Assembly (NCBI GenBank): GCA_017620655.1
Contig: JAGAUT010000076.1
Location: forward strand, 1 to 40,057
Length of the DNA: 40,057 nucleotides
Direction of reading: 5' to 3'
Source of the DNA: Clostridia bacterium
Lineage (GTDB): Bacteria > Bacillota > Clostridia > Oscillospirales > CAG-382
Below the pieces are notes generated by a model that was given only the letters and a program-made list of their open reading frames with translations, ran no database searches and was not told the DNA's origin. Below, in pieces: positions 8,001 through 15,020 of the stretch. The first letter of the stretch is position 1; each line of letters begins with the position of its first letter. The translations under genes and the position numbers were made by a program.

Positions 8001-8137
8001 GTACTTTTTCTTTTGAAAAAGAAAAAGGTACCAAAAAGAAAACAATTTGGCACCATTCCGTTCAAGGTTTAAAACCAATAATATTTGCTCGATTATAACT
8101 ATTCCCCGACACCAAACGACGGCGTCGGGGAATTTTT
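8001..8137 (+). repeat. Palindrome-plus-terminator intergenic element, copy 2
   Basis: Begins 4 nt after the ychF stop. A purine/pyrimidine palindrome (GTACTTTTTCTTTT against AAAAGAAAAAGGTAC) is followed by CCAAAAAGAAAAC, TTTGGCACCATTC, ATTTGCTCGATTAT and a hairpin terminator. The same order of blocks occurs at 289-419. This complete copy supplies the ychF terminator. Confidence 0.65.
8101..8137 (+). terminator. Terminator carried by the repeat, serving ychF
   Basis: The stem ATTCCCCGAC / GTCGGGGAAT encloses the shared apical sequence ACCAAACGACGGC, followed by T-rich sequence. Stem bases differ from the copy at 511-541 while pairing is kept. Confidence 0.75.
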
Positions 8138-8186
8138 AACATTGTATATAAACAAAAAAACACACTCATCATTAATAGAGTGTGTT

Positions 8187-8390
8187 TTAATTATCCGTTC
8201 TTCCGACAAGATAGTCAAGTGTTACTTTATAAAAATCAGCAAGCTTTATTGCTGCCCACAACGGAAGTTCCCTTTCTCCTCTTTCGTATCGCTGATAGAC
8301 AGTTAACTGCATATTGAGAAGATTTGCCATGTCTTTTTGCGTTTTATCGCTATCTTCGCGTAAATCACGTACTCTTTTGTATAATGACAT
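8187..8390 (-). CDS. XRE-family HTH transcriptional regulator
   Basis: A 67-residue single-domain Cro/CI-type DNA-binding protein, MSLYKRVRDLREDSDKTQKD followed by the recognition-helix region NMQLTVYQRYERGERELPLW and the closing LADFYKVTLDYLVGRTD. The ATG at 8390 is chosen because GGGAGGG lies upstream; a longer in-frame extension runs through the operator region and is unlikely. It is divergent from a two-gene membrane operon. Two identical-type palindromes lie between them, so it is likely the repressor of that operon and of itself. It lacks any sensor domain; the inducing signal is unknown. Confidence 0.85.
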   Translation of the reverse strand: MSLYKRVRDLREDSDKTQKDMANLLNMQLTVYQRYERGERELPLWAAIKLADFYKVTLDYLVGRTDN

Positions 8391-8432
8391 ATTAACCCTC
8401 CCACTGTATTTTATACAATCATTATACAAAAT

Positions 8433-8475
8433 AACACCATAAGGTGTTGACAAAAACACCAAACGGTGTTATAAT
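8433..8475 (+). promoter_or_regulatory. Consensus promoter overlapped by two palindromic operators
   Basis: TTGACA (8447-8452), a 17-nt spacer and TATAAT (8470-8475) form a perfect sigma-A promoter for the gene at 8533. Two inverted repeats AACACC-N4-GGTGTT lie at 8433-8448 and 8455-8470. Their centres are 22 bp apart, about two helical turns. One overlaps the -35 box and the other fills the spacer up to the -10 box, the arrangement expected for strong repression by a dimeric XRE protein. A TATAAT on the minus strand near 8419-8424 could serve the regulator gene. Confidence 0.85.
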
Positions 8476-8532
8476 TGGTGCAAGTGAAGCGGTAGTTTCA
8501 TTTGACAACATATTAATGAAAGGGATGTACTT

Positions 8533-9012
8533 ATGAAAAAAACCAAGATAATGCTAATTATTGTTGCACTAATTACACTCATTGTTGTAATAGTGTCTTG
8601 CAACGCCTATTCGCAGTACAAAGAAGGACAGGAATTTACAGTAAAAACAACCGTAGAACTAATGACTCAGTCGGAAATAGATTTGCTAAAGAGTTATGGC
8701 TATGATTTCACGCTGGAAACATATTACATAGACCCTGAAGGCGCATGCTATGATTTAGAAAGATACTATGATGCCGGAAGCTATTCCGCAGAAGATGATT
8801 TAAGGGAGATTTTGCAAGAAGCCGGATTTGATTGTGGCTTGTGGGGTACATATTATTTATGGTATACGTCTTTTTCCGACTACTTTATCGAGGAATTGAT
8901 TTGGAATCCTGCTTTTTATATTTTGGCAGCGCTTGATTTAATTGCAATTATTTTTGCAATAGTATTTGCATCAAAGGAAAAGAAAAACGAGAACAAAGGG
9001 GAAACGATATGA
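8533..9012 (+). CDS. Membrane protein of unknown function, first gene of XRE-controlled pair
   Basis: A 159-residue protein I do not recognise. The N-terminal hydrophobic segment (residues 6-22) ends VVIVSC, so it may be a signal anchor or a lipoprotein signal with Cys23. The middle is an acidic, tyrosine-rich extracytoplasmic domain (YYDAGSYSAEDDLREI). A second membrane helix lies near the C-terminus (FYILAALDLIAIIFAIVFA), followed by a short charged tail EKKNENKGE. It overlaps the next gene by 4 nt (ATGA), implying translational coupling and perhaps a complex. The ribosome site AAAGGGATG is adequate. Confidence 0.75.
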   Translation: MKKTKIMLIIVALITLIVVIVSCNAYSQYKEGQEFTVKTTVELMTQSEIDLLKSYGYDFTLETYYIDPEGACYDLERYYDAGSYSAEDDLREILQEAGFDCGLWGTYYLWYTSFSDYFIEELIWNPAFYILAALDLIAIIFAIVFASKEKKNENKGETI

Positions 9013-9632
9013 TATTCAAAAATGAAGCTAAAAACTACCTTTTAACGGGTTTGATATGTTTCTTGGTATATGGCCTATGTATGTCAATTCTTTTTGGTAT
9101 TGTTTTAGGATTGGGCGCGGGTTTGTTCTTTGCAATTATGATGGTTGTGGTTTTATCAGCACAATCGTCCTCTTTAGAAAAGTGCTTTGAGCAGACAAGA
9201 TACAACATATCAAAAACCGAAAGAATAAATTGTGAAGGTCCTGCAACATACAATGAAGGAACAGCTAAAATCCCCGGATGGATTTTTTATACAGACAGCG
9301 GTTTGATATTTTATTCAAAAAAGGATATAAGCACTCCGAAACTCACAATATCAAAAAGTGACATTCTTAATACAACAAGCAACAAGGGAAATCTTTTAAC
9401 AATTCAGACCGGTTTGGGTGTTCACACGTTTGTTGTTGTAAAAGCAGATAGTTGGAGAAATGTAATGACGGCTTCGATAAAAGAACCTGTAAACAACCAG
9501 TCCTCAGCTATACCAAAGGTAGAAAACGTTTCTTCCGCCGACGAACTCAAAAAGTACAAAGACCTTCTTGACAGCGGAGTAATTACACAGGAAGAATTTG
9601 ACGCAAAGAAAAAACAGCTTTTAGGCTTATAA
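9009..9632 (+). CDS. Membrane protein with C-terminal SHOCT-like domain
   Basis: A 207-residue protein with one or two N-terminal membrane helices (LLTGLICFLVYGLCMSILFG and the following glycine-rich hydrophobic stretch). A soluble beta-rich domain follows (IPGWIFYTDSGLIFYSKK), resembling PH/GRAM-like folds. The end, ADELKKYKDLLDSGVITQEE followed by FDAKKKQLLGL, is a typical short SHOCT (bacterial short C-terminal) module. SHOCT domains are widespread oligomerisation or membrane-proximal modules, and their presence does not define function. It is coupled by ATGA to the upstream membrane gene, and both should be derepressed together by loss of the XRE repressor. It could be an envelope stress or phage-defence accessory, but that is speculation. 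Confidence 0.75.
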   Translation: MIFKNEAKNYLLTGLICFLVYGLCMSILFGIVLGLGAGLFFAIMMVVVLSAQSSSLEKCFEQTRYNISKTERINCEGPATYNEGTAKIPGWIFYTDSGLIFYSKKDISTPKLTISKSDILNTTSNKGNLLTIQTGLGVHTFVVVKADSWRNVMTASIKEPVNNQSSAIPKVENVSSADELKKYKDLLDSGVITQEEFDAKKKQLLGL

Positions 9633-9636
9633 ACAA

Positions 9637-9675
9637 CACCCCGCACCGACTAAAAATCGATGTGGGGTGAACTTT
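9637..9675 (+). terminator. Probable terminator of the membrane-protein pair
   Basis: The imperfect stem CACCCCGCACCGA / TCGATGTGGGGTG has a 7-nt loop and a short T-containing tail, starting 5 nt after the stop. Confidence 0.55.
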
Positions 9676-9678
9676 ATA

Positions 9679-9823
9679 TATGCCTCCCTCCGAGAGGGAG
9701 GTGGATTTGCCAACGGCAAAGACGGAAGGAGCCTGCGCTGATTTTGATTTAGTATAAACTTAGTCGAACAAACTCTCCTTCAGTCAGCTATCGCTGACAG
9801 CTCCCTCCCGGAGGGAGCCTTTC
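9679..9823 (+). repeat. REP/MITE-like palindromic element, copy 1
   Basis: The element has two ends, each with two hairpins. The left end carries CCTCCCTC / GAGGGAGG and TTTGCC-AAC-GGCAAA, then GACGGAAGGAG. The right end carries CAGTCAGC-TAT-CGCTGAC and GCTCCCTCC-C-GGAGGGAGC. The same arrangement, with different but still paired stems, occurs inverted at 15829-15947. No protein is encoded, so it would need to be moved by an enzyme elsewhere. Confidence 0.7.
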
Positions 9824-9827
9824 TATA

Positions 9828-10781
9828 TTACAATGCCCTTATTCTCTCAAACCTTTCCTCCCAATCCCTCGGAAGTATTCCAAGACTGAACACATCAACA
9901 TCTGCGTTTGCAACAAGCCTTTCAAGGTCGTTTTTAAGGGCGTTTGAAAAGTGTTTCGGAAGTATCTTTTTAAGGGCATAAAGCCTTGAGAAAAGGTCGG
10001 TTTTTGAAGACACAATATAATCTTCGCCAAATTCGGGAAGTATTACGCAAGAGTTTTTACCCACAAGCATTAAGTGATGAGCACAGAAGTTTCTGAGATT
10101 TCTCACGGCTTCAAGCCATGTATCAAACTGCTTTGTGGTTTCCTTGCCGTAGTGCTTTCGTGTATAGCCGTATCTCAGCACCTCTTTACGAAGGTCGCCT
10201 CTGAGATAGGAGTATATGGGACAAATGTCGCCAAGGTCGATGTAGTGAAAGTACACCTCGGCGGGTAATTTGTCATTTGGTCCTTTGTGTTTGGGACGCA
10301 TTTCCTTGATTTCGGGATATCTTGCTGTATCTGTGCGGATTCGTTTTTCGTTGTTTCGTATATCCTTTATAAAACCTTCAAATAATCTTTGATTTCTCTG
10401 CTTTGAAACCTTGTCATTGTTACCCTTTGTGGGTGTGTAGCTTTCCTCGGAAAGATAGAAACGGCAGTTGTTTTCCTTGTTTGAAAGACCTACTGTAATA
10501 TTGGTTTTTAGCTGAATTTCTGCCTTTTTACAATATGCAAACAGAAGAAGTCTTAGTTTTTCATCAAATTCATAAAGGTCATACAGCATCCTTTCGGTAG
10601 GCTTTTTGCCCACACAGCCGCACTTTGACAAAAGGAACATTCCATAACGACGAAGTCTGAAAAAGCCTGTGTAGGACAGCCTTCTTCTTATTGCCGAATC
10701 ATTCTCGAATGAAACATATTTTTTCATCAGGATTACCTGCTCATCAAGGTCTAAGGGCAGGGTGATTTTTTGAGGTTTCAT
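9828..10781 (-). CDS. Abi_2 (AbiD/AbiF-like) abortive infection protein
   Basis: A 317-residue cytosolic protein of the Abi_2 family, whose known members abort phage infection. The N-terminal half shows typical Abi_2 spacing: YTGFFRLRRYGMFLL, then YDLYEFDEKLRLLLFAYCKK and the helix AEIQLKTNI. The C-terminal half contains RNLRNFCAHH, in which Arg230-N-x-C-A-His235 fits the R-x4-H motif of HEPN RNases. The family idea is that phage infection activates RNA cleavage, arresting the cell. The gene is solitary, with CGGAGTG upstream, and is flanked by two different repeat elements, as is common for horizontally gained defence genes. No antitoxin partner is visible beside it. Confidence 0.8.
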   Translation of the reverse strand: MKPQKITLPLDLDEQVILMKKYVSFENDSAIRRRLSYTGFFRLRRYGMFLLSKCGCVGKKPTERMLYDLYEFDEKLRLLLFAYCKKAEIQLKTNITVGLSNKENNCRFYLSEESYTPTKGNNDKVSKQRNQRLFEGFIKDIRNNEKRIRTDTARYPEIKEMRPKHKGPNDKLPAEVYFHYIDLGDICPIYSYLRGDLRKEVLRYGYTRKHYGKETTKQFDTWLEAVRNLRNFCAHHLMLVGKNSCVILPEFGEDYIVSSKTDLFSRLYALKKILPKHFSNALKNDLERLVANADVDVFSLGILPRDWEERFERIRAL

Positions 10782-10886
10782 GGCACTCCGTTATTCTGTT
10801 TTTTACGTTCTTCAAAAGTTGCTCCATTCGGGCATCTTAAATACAAACTAAATTCCGAAATGAAGTCCCGTATTCTTTTCTTCTTG

Positions 10887-10951
10887 TTTACTTCTTCTTT
10901 TTTGTAAAAGAAGAAGTAAATGAAAAAGAATGGTAAAAAGTTACCATTCTT
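10887..10951 (+). repeat. Pair of perfect hairpins, possibly a diverged terminator-type element
   Basis: The 15-bp inverted repeat TTTACTTCTTCTTTT / AAAAGAAGAAGTAAA (10887-10920) is followed at once by AAGAATGGTAA / TTACCATTCTT (10926-10951). The order of a C/T-A/G palindrome, an ACCATTC word, then AATATTTG and CAACTATTC downstream, echoes the elements at 289 and 8001. The similarity is looser, so family membership is tentative. The first hairpin could form on both strands upstream of the Abi_2 gene. Confidence 0.5.
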
Positions 10952-11017
10952 AATCCCGCCAATGGAATATTTGGTAACAGGCATAACCCACGCCTTCCTA
11001 CGGTTGCAACTATTCTA

Positions 11018-11815
11018 TCACAAATTCTGCGATTTGTCAACGCCAAGATTGCGAAGCAGAGTTTTCTTGCCCCGCCATGCGTAAGCACGTTTTGAAAACT
11101 CATCCTTTGACATATTCTCTATCATGTCTGCATCAATTTTTTCGAGTAAATCCCTGTGAAAAAATTTTATCGGGGTAATTTCAACATCCTTGTTGTGGGG
11201 ACAAATCTCCTGACATACGTCGCATCCCCACACGAGCTTGTGAGAACGTATGATTTCAAGTTCTTCGTCTGTTACATTTTTTCTCTGGCTAAGCTCCGAC
11301 AGACAGTAGTCGCGTTCACCTTTAAGATATGCACAGCTTTTTTTGCAAAGTCCGCAGTTTTTGCAGGATTTTATCTCGCCCTTTACTGCATATTCATCAT
11401 CATCAAACACGGCGTCCGTGAGAAGAGTTCCGATAAAGATGTACGAGCCGTATTTTTCGCTGAACAAGAGTCCGTTTTGCCCGATAAACCCAAGGCAAGC
11501 ATCAATTGCCGCACGTCGTTCGTTTATGGGAGAAGTGTCGGCAAAGAATTTAAAATAATGCTCACCGTCACATTCGAATTTTGCCGACAGCTCTTTGATA
11601 TAAAGGTGATAATCAAGACTGACGGAATAAAGCGATACGTTTCTGTCCTCGTGCTTTCCCGTGTAGTAGGGAATGAAAAACATGACACAGCTTTTAGCGT
11701 TTTCGGGCATTATTCTTTCGTTTATAACCAAAAGGTTATCGGATTTTATTGCGGAATAACAGTCTATTCCTTCGTTTAAAAGAAAGTTTTTTATTTTAGT
11801 ATAAACTTCACTCAT
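11018..11815 (-). CDS. queG: QueG-like epoxyqueuosine reductase, short form
   Basis: QueG reduces epoxyqueuosine to queuosine in tRNA using cobalamin and two [4Fe-4S] clusters. This 265-residue protein has both cluster motifs, CKNCGLCKKSC and the QueG signature WGCDVCQEICPHN, plus the substrate-side segment RRAAIDACLGFIGQNGLL. It is about 110 residues shorter than E. coli QueG and lacks the C-terminal HEAT-like part. The start MSEVYTK is chosen because GGAG lies 12 nt upstream inside folC. The gene overlaps the folC end by 8 nt, so it is translationally coupled. Short QueG-like Fe-S proteins are common in Clostridia, and the exact substrate could differ from epoxyqueuosine. Confidence 0.75.
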   Translation of the reverse strand: MSEVYTKIKNFLLNEGIDCYSAIKSDNLLVINERIMPENAKSCVMFFIPYYTGKHEDRNVSLYSVSLDYHLYIKELSAKFECDGEHYFKFFADTSPINERRAAIDACLGFIGQNGLLFSEKYGSYIFIGTLLTDAVFDDDEYAVKGEIKSCKNCGLCKKSCAYLKGERDYCLSELSQRKNVTDEELEIIRSHKLVWGCDVCQEICPHNKDVEITPIKFFHRDLLEKIDADMIENMSKDEFSKRAYAWRGKKTLLRNLGVDKSQNL

Positions 11816-13097
11816 GGCTTTTCTCCGCAATTTCAAGATAAGCTTTTCTTATTTCGCCCGAAAAATAGAGTGAGCCGAGACATGCAACAATACCGTCATT
11901 TCCTGCTCTGTCAAGTGCAGATTTTACGCCTTGTGCAACAGTGTCACAGCTTTGCGCTTTTGCACCAAGCTCCGATAAAAGCTTTGCCAGATCCTCTGCC
12001 TTCATAGCTCTCGGATTGTCGGGTTTTACGGCAATAAAACTGTCTGCCAAAGGAAGTAGCATTGACATCATGCCTTTTACGTCCTTGTCTGCCATAGCAC
12101 CTACCACAAAAACTATTTTTCTGTCTTTGAAATGCTCACAGAGACTTTCAACCGTTGCCTTCATTCCGTGGGGATTGTGCGCTCCGTCAAGGACAAAAAC
12201 GGGGTTTTCGCCGAGAATTTCAAACCTGCCCGCCCATGATACGTTTTTCAGACCGTTATATATGTTTTCATCCGAAATTTTGTAGCCCTTTTCACGCAAA
12301 AGCTCAATTGCAGTAATTGCAACCGACGCGTTTTTCGGCTGATATGAGCCCACAAGACCGAGTTTCAGATTCTTGTATTTACCAAAGTCAAACTCAATAA
12401 ATCGAAGTGATGTTTTTACATTTTCTATTTTGTCAAAGCCTGCTGTAACAAGACTTGCACCGACCTCTTTGCATTTGCTGTCAAACACATCGTAAACCGA
12501 CTTTTCGCAGTCATAGAGTGCAACGGACGTGCCTTCTTTTATGATACCTGCCTTTGCGGATGCCACTTCTTCGACTGTGTTTCCTAGAAAAGATGTGTGA
12601 TCAAGGTCAATGGCACAAATCACAGCAGCTTCAGGACTGTCTATAACATTTGTCGAATCCAATTCGCCGCCCATACCCACTTCAAGCACAACGATATCGC
12701 AACCGTTTCTGTAAAAATACTCCATTGCAAGTGCTGTAATCAGCTCAAACTCTGTTGGCGGGTCGTCGGTCATGGAATCGGAAAATGGCTTTATATATTC
12801 GCAAAGTTCACACAATTCACCGTCGCTTATCATCTCGCCGTCAATCTGCATTCTCTCGTTGAAAACGTTGATGTAGGGTGATGTGTAAAGTCCCGTTTTG
12901 TATCCTGCTTCGCGAAGTATTGAGGCAATACAGGCACTTGTCGAGCCTTTGCCGTTGGTGCCTGCAACGTGGACGAATTTCAGCTTTTTATGGGGATTTC
13001 CCAAGAGGGAAAGAAGGTGCTCCGTTCTCGAAAGACCGGGTTTTGAGCCGAGCCAGACGGTTTTATGGATAAAGGAAAGTGCTTCATTAATATTCAT
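11808..13097 (-). CDS. folC: Folylpolyglutamate synthase / dihydrofolate synthase
   Basis: Adds glutamate to folates (and to dihydropteroate if bifunctional), which traps them in the cell and improves cofactor binding. The 429-residue length is typical. The ATP-binding loop GTNGKGST is at residues 46-53. Other Mur-ligase-like marks include EVGMGGELDSTN, DLDHTSFLG and FVLDGAHNPHG. It starts 13 nt after folT and overlaps the queG-like gene by 8 nt. This places it in a folate salvage operon driven by the riboswitch-controlled promoter upstream of folT. Control of folC by the riboswitch would be indirect, through coupling with folT, because the switch appears to act on the folT ribosome site. Confidence 0.93.
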   Translation of the reverse strand: MNINEALSFIHKTVWLGSKPGLSRTEHLLSLLGNPHKKLKFVHVAGTNGKGSTSACIASILREAGYKTGLYTSPYINVFNERMQIDGEMISDGELCELCEYIKPFSDSMTDDPPTEFELITALAMEYFYRNGCDIVVLEVGMGGELDSTNVIDSPEAAVICAIDLDHTSFLGNTVEEVASAKAGIIKEGTSVALYDCEKSVYDVFDSKCKEVGASLVTAGFDKIENVKTSLRFIEFDFGKYKNLKLGLVGSYQPKNASVAITAIELLREKGYKISDENIYNGLKNVSWAGRFEILGENPVFVLDGAHNPHGMKATVESLCEHFKDRKIVFVVGAMADKDVKGMMSMLLPLADSFIAVKPDNPRAMKAEDLAKLLSELGAKAQSCDTVAQGVKSALDRAGNDGIVACLGSLYFSGEIRKAYLEIAEKSHE

Positions 13098-13110
13098 TTG
13101 TATTTCTCCT

Positions 13111-13623
13111 TTATCTTATTTTTGTGACGGGTGTTCTGAGAAGCAGGTACACAAGTACCATATCAATCGCAAGATTTATGCCCATACTCGGAAGTCTTGT
13201 TATAAGCATGGGGATAAATGCAACGCCCCTCATTACAGAAAGTCCGTAGGTTGTGATAAGAACCGAGGAAGCAAGGTGAGTGACAAAAATTGCAAGGACA
13301 AGCTTCACAAAGCTCTTTGTGTCGTTTTTTATGATAAATCCCGGCAAAAATCCCATGACAAAGGGTGCAAGCGTCAGAATGGGAAAGGGCGCATATCCGC
13401 TGATAAAACATCCGACGATATCGCTGACAACCCCTGCGATTCCCCCGACAAGAGGAGATGCCAGAATTCCTGCCAGAATAAGCGGAACATTGGACAGGCT
13501 GATGCGTATATCCATTATGTTTGATGCAGGCATGAGAGAAATTACACGTTCAAGAATAATCGAAAGTGCCGCCATCATTGCACCTGCGGTAAGCTTTTTG
13601 AGATTTGTTTTGTTACTTGACAT
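13111..13623 (-). CDS. folT: ECF transporter S component for folate
   Basis: The substrate-binding membrane subunit of an energy-coupling factor transporter, 170 residues with about six hydrophobic segments. It shows S-component features: AGAMMAALSIILERVISL near the N-terminus, an ISLSNVPLILAGILASPLVG segment, and GYAPFPILTLAPFVMGFLPG. The folate assignment comes mainly from the THF riboswitch directly upstream and from folC downstream, in line with known folT genes. The start ATG at 13623 has GGAGG 7 nt upstream. The shared ECF ATPases and T subunit are not in this window. Confidence 0.9.
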   Translation of the reverse strand: MSSNKTNLKKLTAGAMMAALSIILERVISLMPASNIMDIRISLSNVPLILAGILASPLVGGIAGVVSDIVGCFISGYAPFPILTLAPFVMGFLPGFIIKNDTKSFVKLVLAIFVTHLASSVLITTYGLSVMRGVAFIPMLITRLPSMGINLAIDMVLVYLLLRTPVTKIR

Positions 13624-13630
13624 AAAAATA

Positions 13631-13686
13631 CCTCCACGTATGCTGCTATCACATACAGGAGGCAATAATAAAATGCTTTCGTATGT
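13631..13686 (-). promoter_or_regulatory. Expression platform of the THF riboswitch (ribosome-site sequestration)
   Basis: On the minus strand CCTCCTGTATG (13662-13652) can pair with CATACG plus GGAGG at 13642-13631, hiding the folT ribosome site. A competing helix pairs ACATAC (13686-13681), right after the aptamer, with GTATGT (13656-13651). No T-run terminator is seen, so translational rather than transcriptional control is inferred. Which state the ligand favours cannot be deduced by eye; known folT switches are usually OFF with ligand. Confidence 0.65.
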
Positions 13687-13687
13687 C

Positions 13688-13792
13688 AGCCAGCGGGATG
13701 CGAAGCCTTGACCGCAAGGGTTTTCCCTTTTCGTCCGCAAGACAACTCCCCGTTCCTGCGGCACTTGACGCCTTAAGACCTCTACTCTAACT
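13688..13792 (-). promoter_or_regulatory. Tetrahydrofolate (THF-I) riboswitch aptamer
   Basis: The minus strand carries the conserved THF-I blocks in order: AGAGTAGA, GCGTCAAGTG, GGAACGGGGAGTTG, ACGAAAAGG, CCCTTGCGGT, and CGCATCCCGCT. The outer helix P1 forms between AGTTAG (13792-13787) and CTGGCT (13693-13688). It binds reduced folate and controls folT just downstream, the classical location for this riboswitch. Confidence 0.9.
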
Positions 13793-13803
13793 TTTATGGT
13801 TAT

Positions 13804-13832
13804 ATATTAGCACTTACTGCTTTTCTTGTCAA
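13804..13832 (-). promoter_or_regulatory. Promoter of the folT-folC-queG operon
   Basis: On the minus strand, TTGACA (13832-13827), a 17-nt spacer and TAATAT (13809-13804) place the transcription start close to the 5' end of the riboswitch aptamer. Confidence 0.85.
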
Positions 13833-13842
13833 TAGTGCAAAA

Positions 13843-13871
13843 GAAAAATCCGCAATCTTTTGACTGCGGAT
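13843..13871 (-). terminator. Terminator of the nag cluster
   Basis: On the minus strand ATCCGCAGTC / GATTGCGGAT (one G-U pair) has an AAAA loop and a T-run, 7 nt after the nagA stop and just upstream of the folT promoter. Confidence 0.85.
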
Positions 13872-13877
13872 AAGCTG

Positions 13878-15020
13878 TTATTTTGCAAATATTTCAACTA
13901 TATTGATGTCGTCATCGAAAACTACGATATCTGCATCATAGCCTTTCTTGATAAGACCCTTGGACTCCAGTCCCATAATTTCTGCAGGAACCTTTGTCAT
14001 CATGTAAACTGCATCGACTACAGTTGCTCCTACGTCCTTTGTGAGAACACGGATAAGTCTGTCGGCAGTAGCAATTGAGCCTGCAAAGGCACTCTTGTCA
14101 AGAAGCTTGCATACGCCGTCTTCTACGAAGAAGCGTGTGCCTAAGGTTTCAACCTCTTCGCCGTCCTTTGCAACGCCTGCAACAGCAAGGCTGTCGGTGA
14201 TAAGACATACTCTGTCTCTGCCCTTGATTTTGAGAATGAGTTTAATCAGTTCGGGGGGCAGGTGCTTGCCGTCGGCGATGATTTCGACATACATATCGTC
14301 CAGAAGGTAAGCCGATTCAATTACGCCAAGACGTCTGAAGCCGTGGTCACGTGTGATTGTGGATGTGCAGGAATAAAGGTGCGTTACAAGTCTGCATCCG
14401 CTTTCAAAAGCACGCAGCATATCGGGATAGATTGCATCTGTATGACCTGCGGAAGCAACAACTTTAGCCTCTGTCAGTGCTTTTGCAAATGAACCGTCAA
14501 AATCGTTTTCGGGTGCATATGACCATCTTGCAACAAGATGTCCCTTTTCACGAAGCAGAGGCTCATACTCTTGCTTTACGGGAGGAGTGATTGCTTCGGG
14601 ATTCTGACCGCCTACCTGATTCTTTGAAAGGTAGGGACCTTCAAAATGAAGACCAATGAGTGTTCCTTTCAGGTTTTTATCACAGAGAGCCTTTTCAAAC
14701 GAGTCAACAGCACTTGTCATAACATTGAAGGGTGCTGCCGAGATTGTAGGGCAGATACTTGTTGTGCCGTGTTCAAAATGGAAGTTTGCGGCGTTTACTA
14801 TGTCCTCGGCAGAACCTGCAAATTCGCAGCCGCCGCCTCCGTGACAGTGAATTTCAATAAAGCCGGGGGCAACGTATTTGCCTGTGAAGTCATAGCTTTC
14901 GTCAGCCGCCATTTCGTCCTTTGACACCTCGACGATTTTTCCGTTTTCTATGTATACATATCCGTCGTAAAGACTGTCTGTCAGTACGATTTTGTCACTT
15001 TTGATTCTTATCATAGCCAT
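13878..15020 (-). CDS. nagA: N-acetylglucosamine-6-phosphate deacetylase
   Basis: Removes acetate from GlcNAc-6-P, the step before NagB in amino-sugar catabolism and cell-wall recycling. It is a 380-residue amidohydrolase TIM barrel. Visible ligands are His58 and His60 (in EIHCHG), Glu127 (in LHFEGPY), His193 (in SAGHTDA), His214 (in THLYSC) and catalytic Asp276 (in LITDSLAV). The ATG overlaps the NagB stop by one base (TAATG), indicating translational coupling, and a terminator follows. The match with the deaminase and two sugar-type oxidoreductases upstream suggests one catabolic unit for an amino sugar or its derivative. Confidence 0.93.
   Translation of the reverse strand: MAMIRIKSDKIVLTDSLYDGYVYIENGKIVEVSKDEMAADESYDFTGKYVAPGFIEIHCHGGGGCEFAGSAEDIVNAANFHFEHGTTSICPTISAAPFNVMTSAVDSFEKALCDKNLKGTLIGLHFEGPYLSKNQVGGQNPEAITPPVKQEYEPLLREKGHLVARWSYAPENDFDGSFAKALTEAKVVASAGHTDAIYPDMLRAFESGCRLVTHLYSCTSTITRDHGFRRLGVIESAYLLDDMYVEIIADGKHLPPELIKLILKIKGRDRVCLITDSLAVAGVAKDGEEVETLGTRFFVEDGVCKLLDKSAFAGSIATADRLIRVLTKDVGATVVDAVYMMTKVPAEIMGLESKGLIKKGYDADIVVFDDDINIVEIFAK

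Noticed and set aside
10778..10984. Small minus-strand gene upstream of Abi_2 as a possible antitoxin
   Set aside because: It overlaps the perfect hairpin at 10887-10920 and reads as low-complexity FFFIYFFFYKK; no ribosome site or family features.
13624..13764. N-terminal extension of FolT of 47 residues
   Set aside because: It would be coded by the riboswitch expression platform and aptamer, and the conserved start at MSSNKTN has GGAGG upstream.
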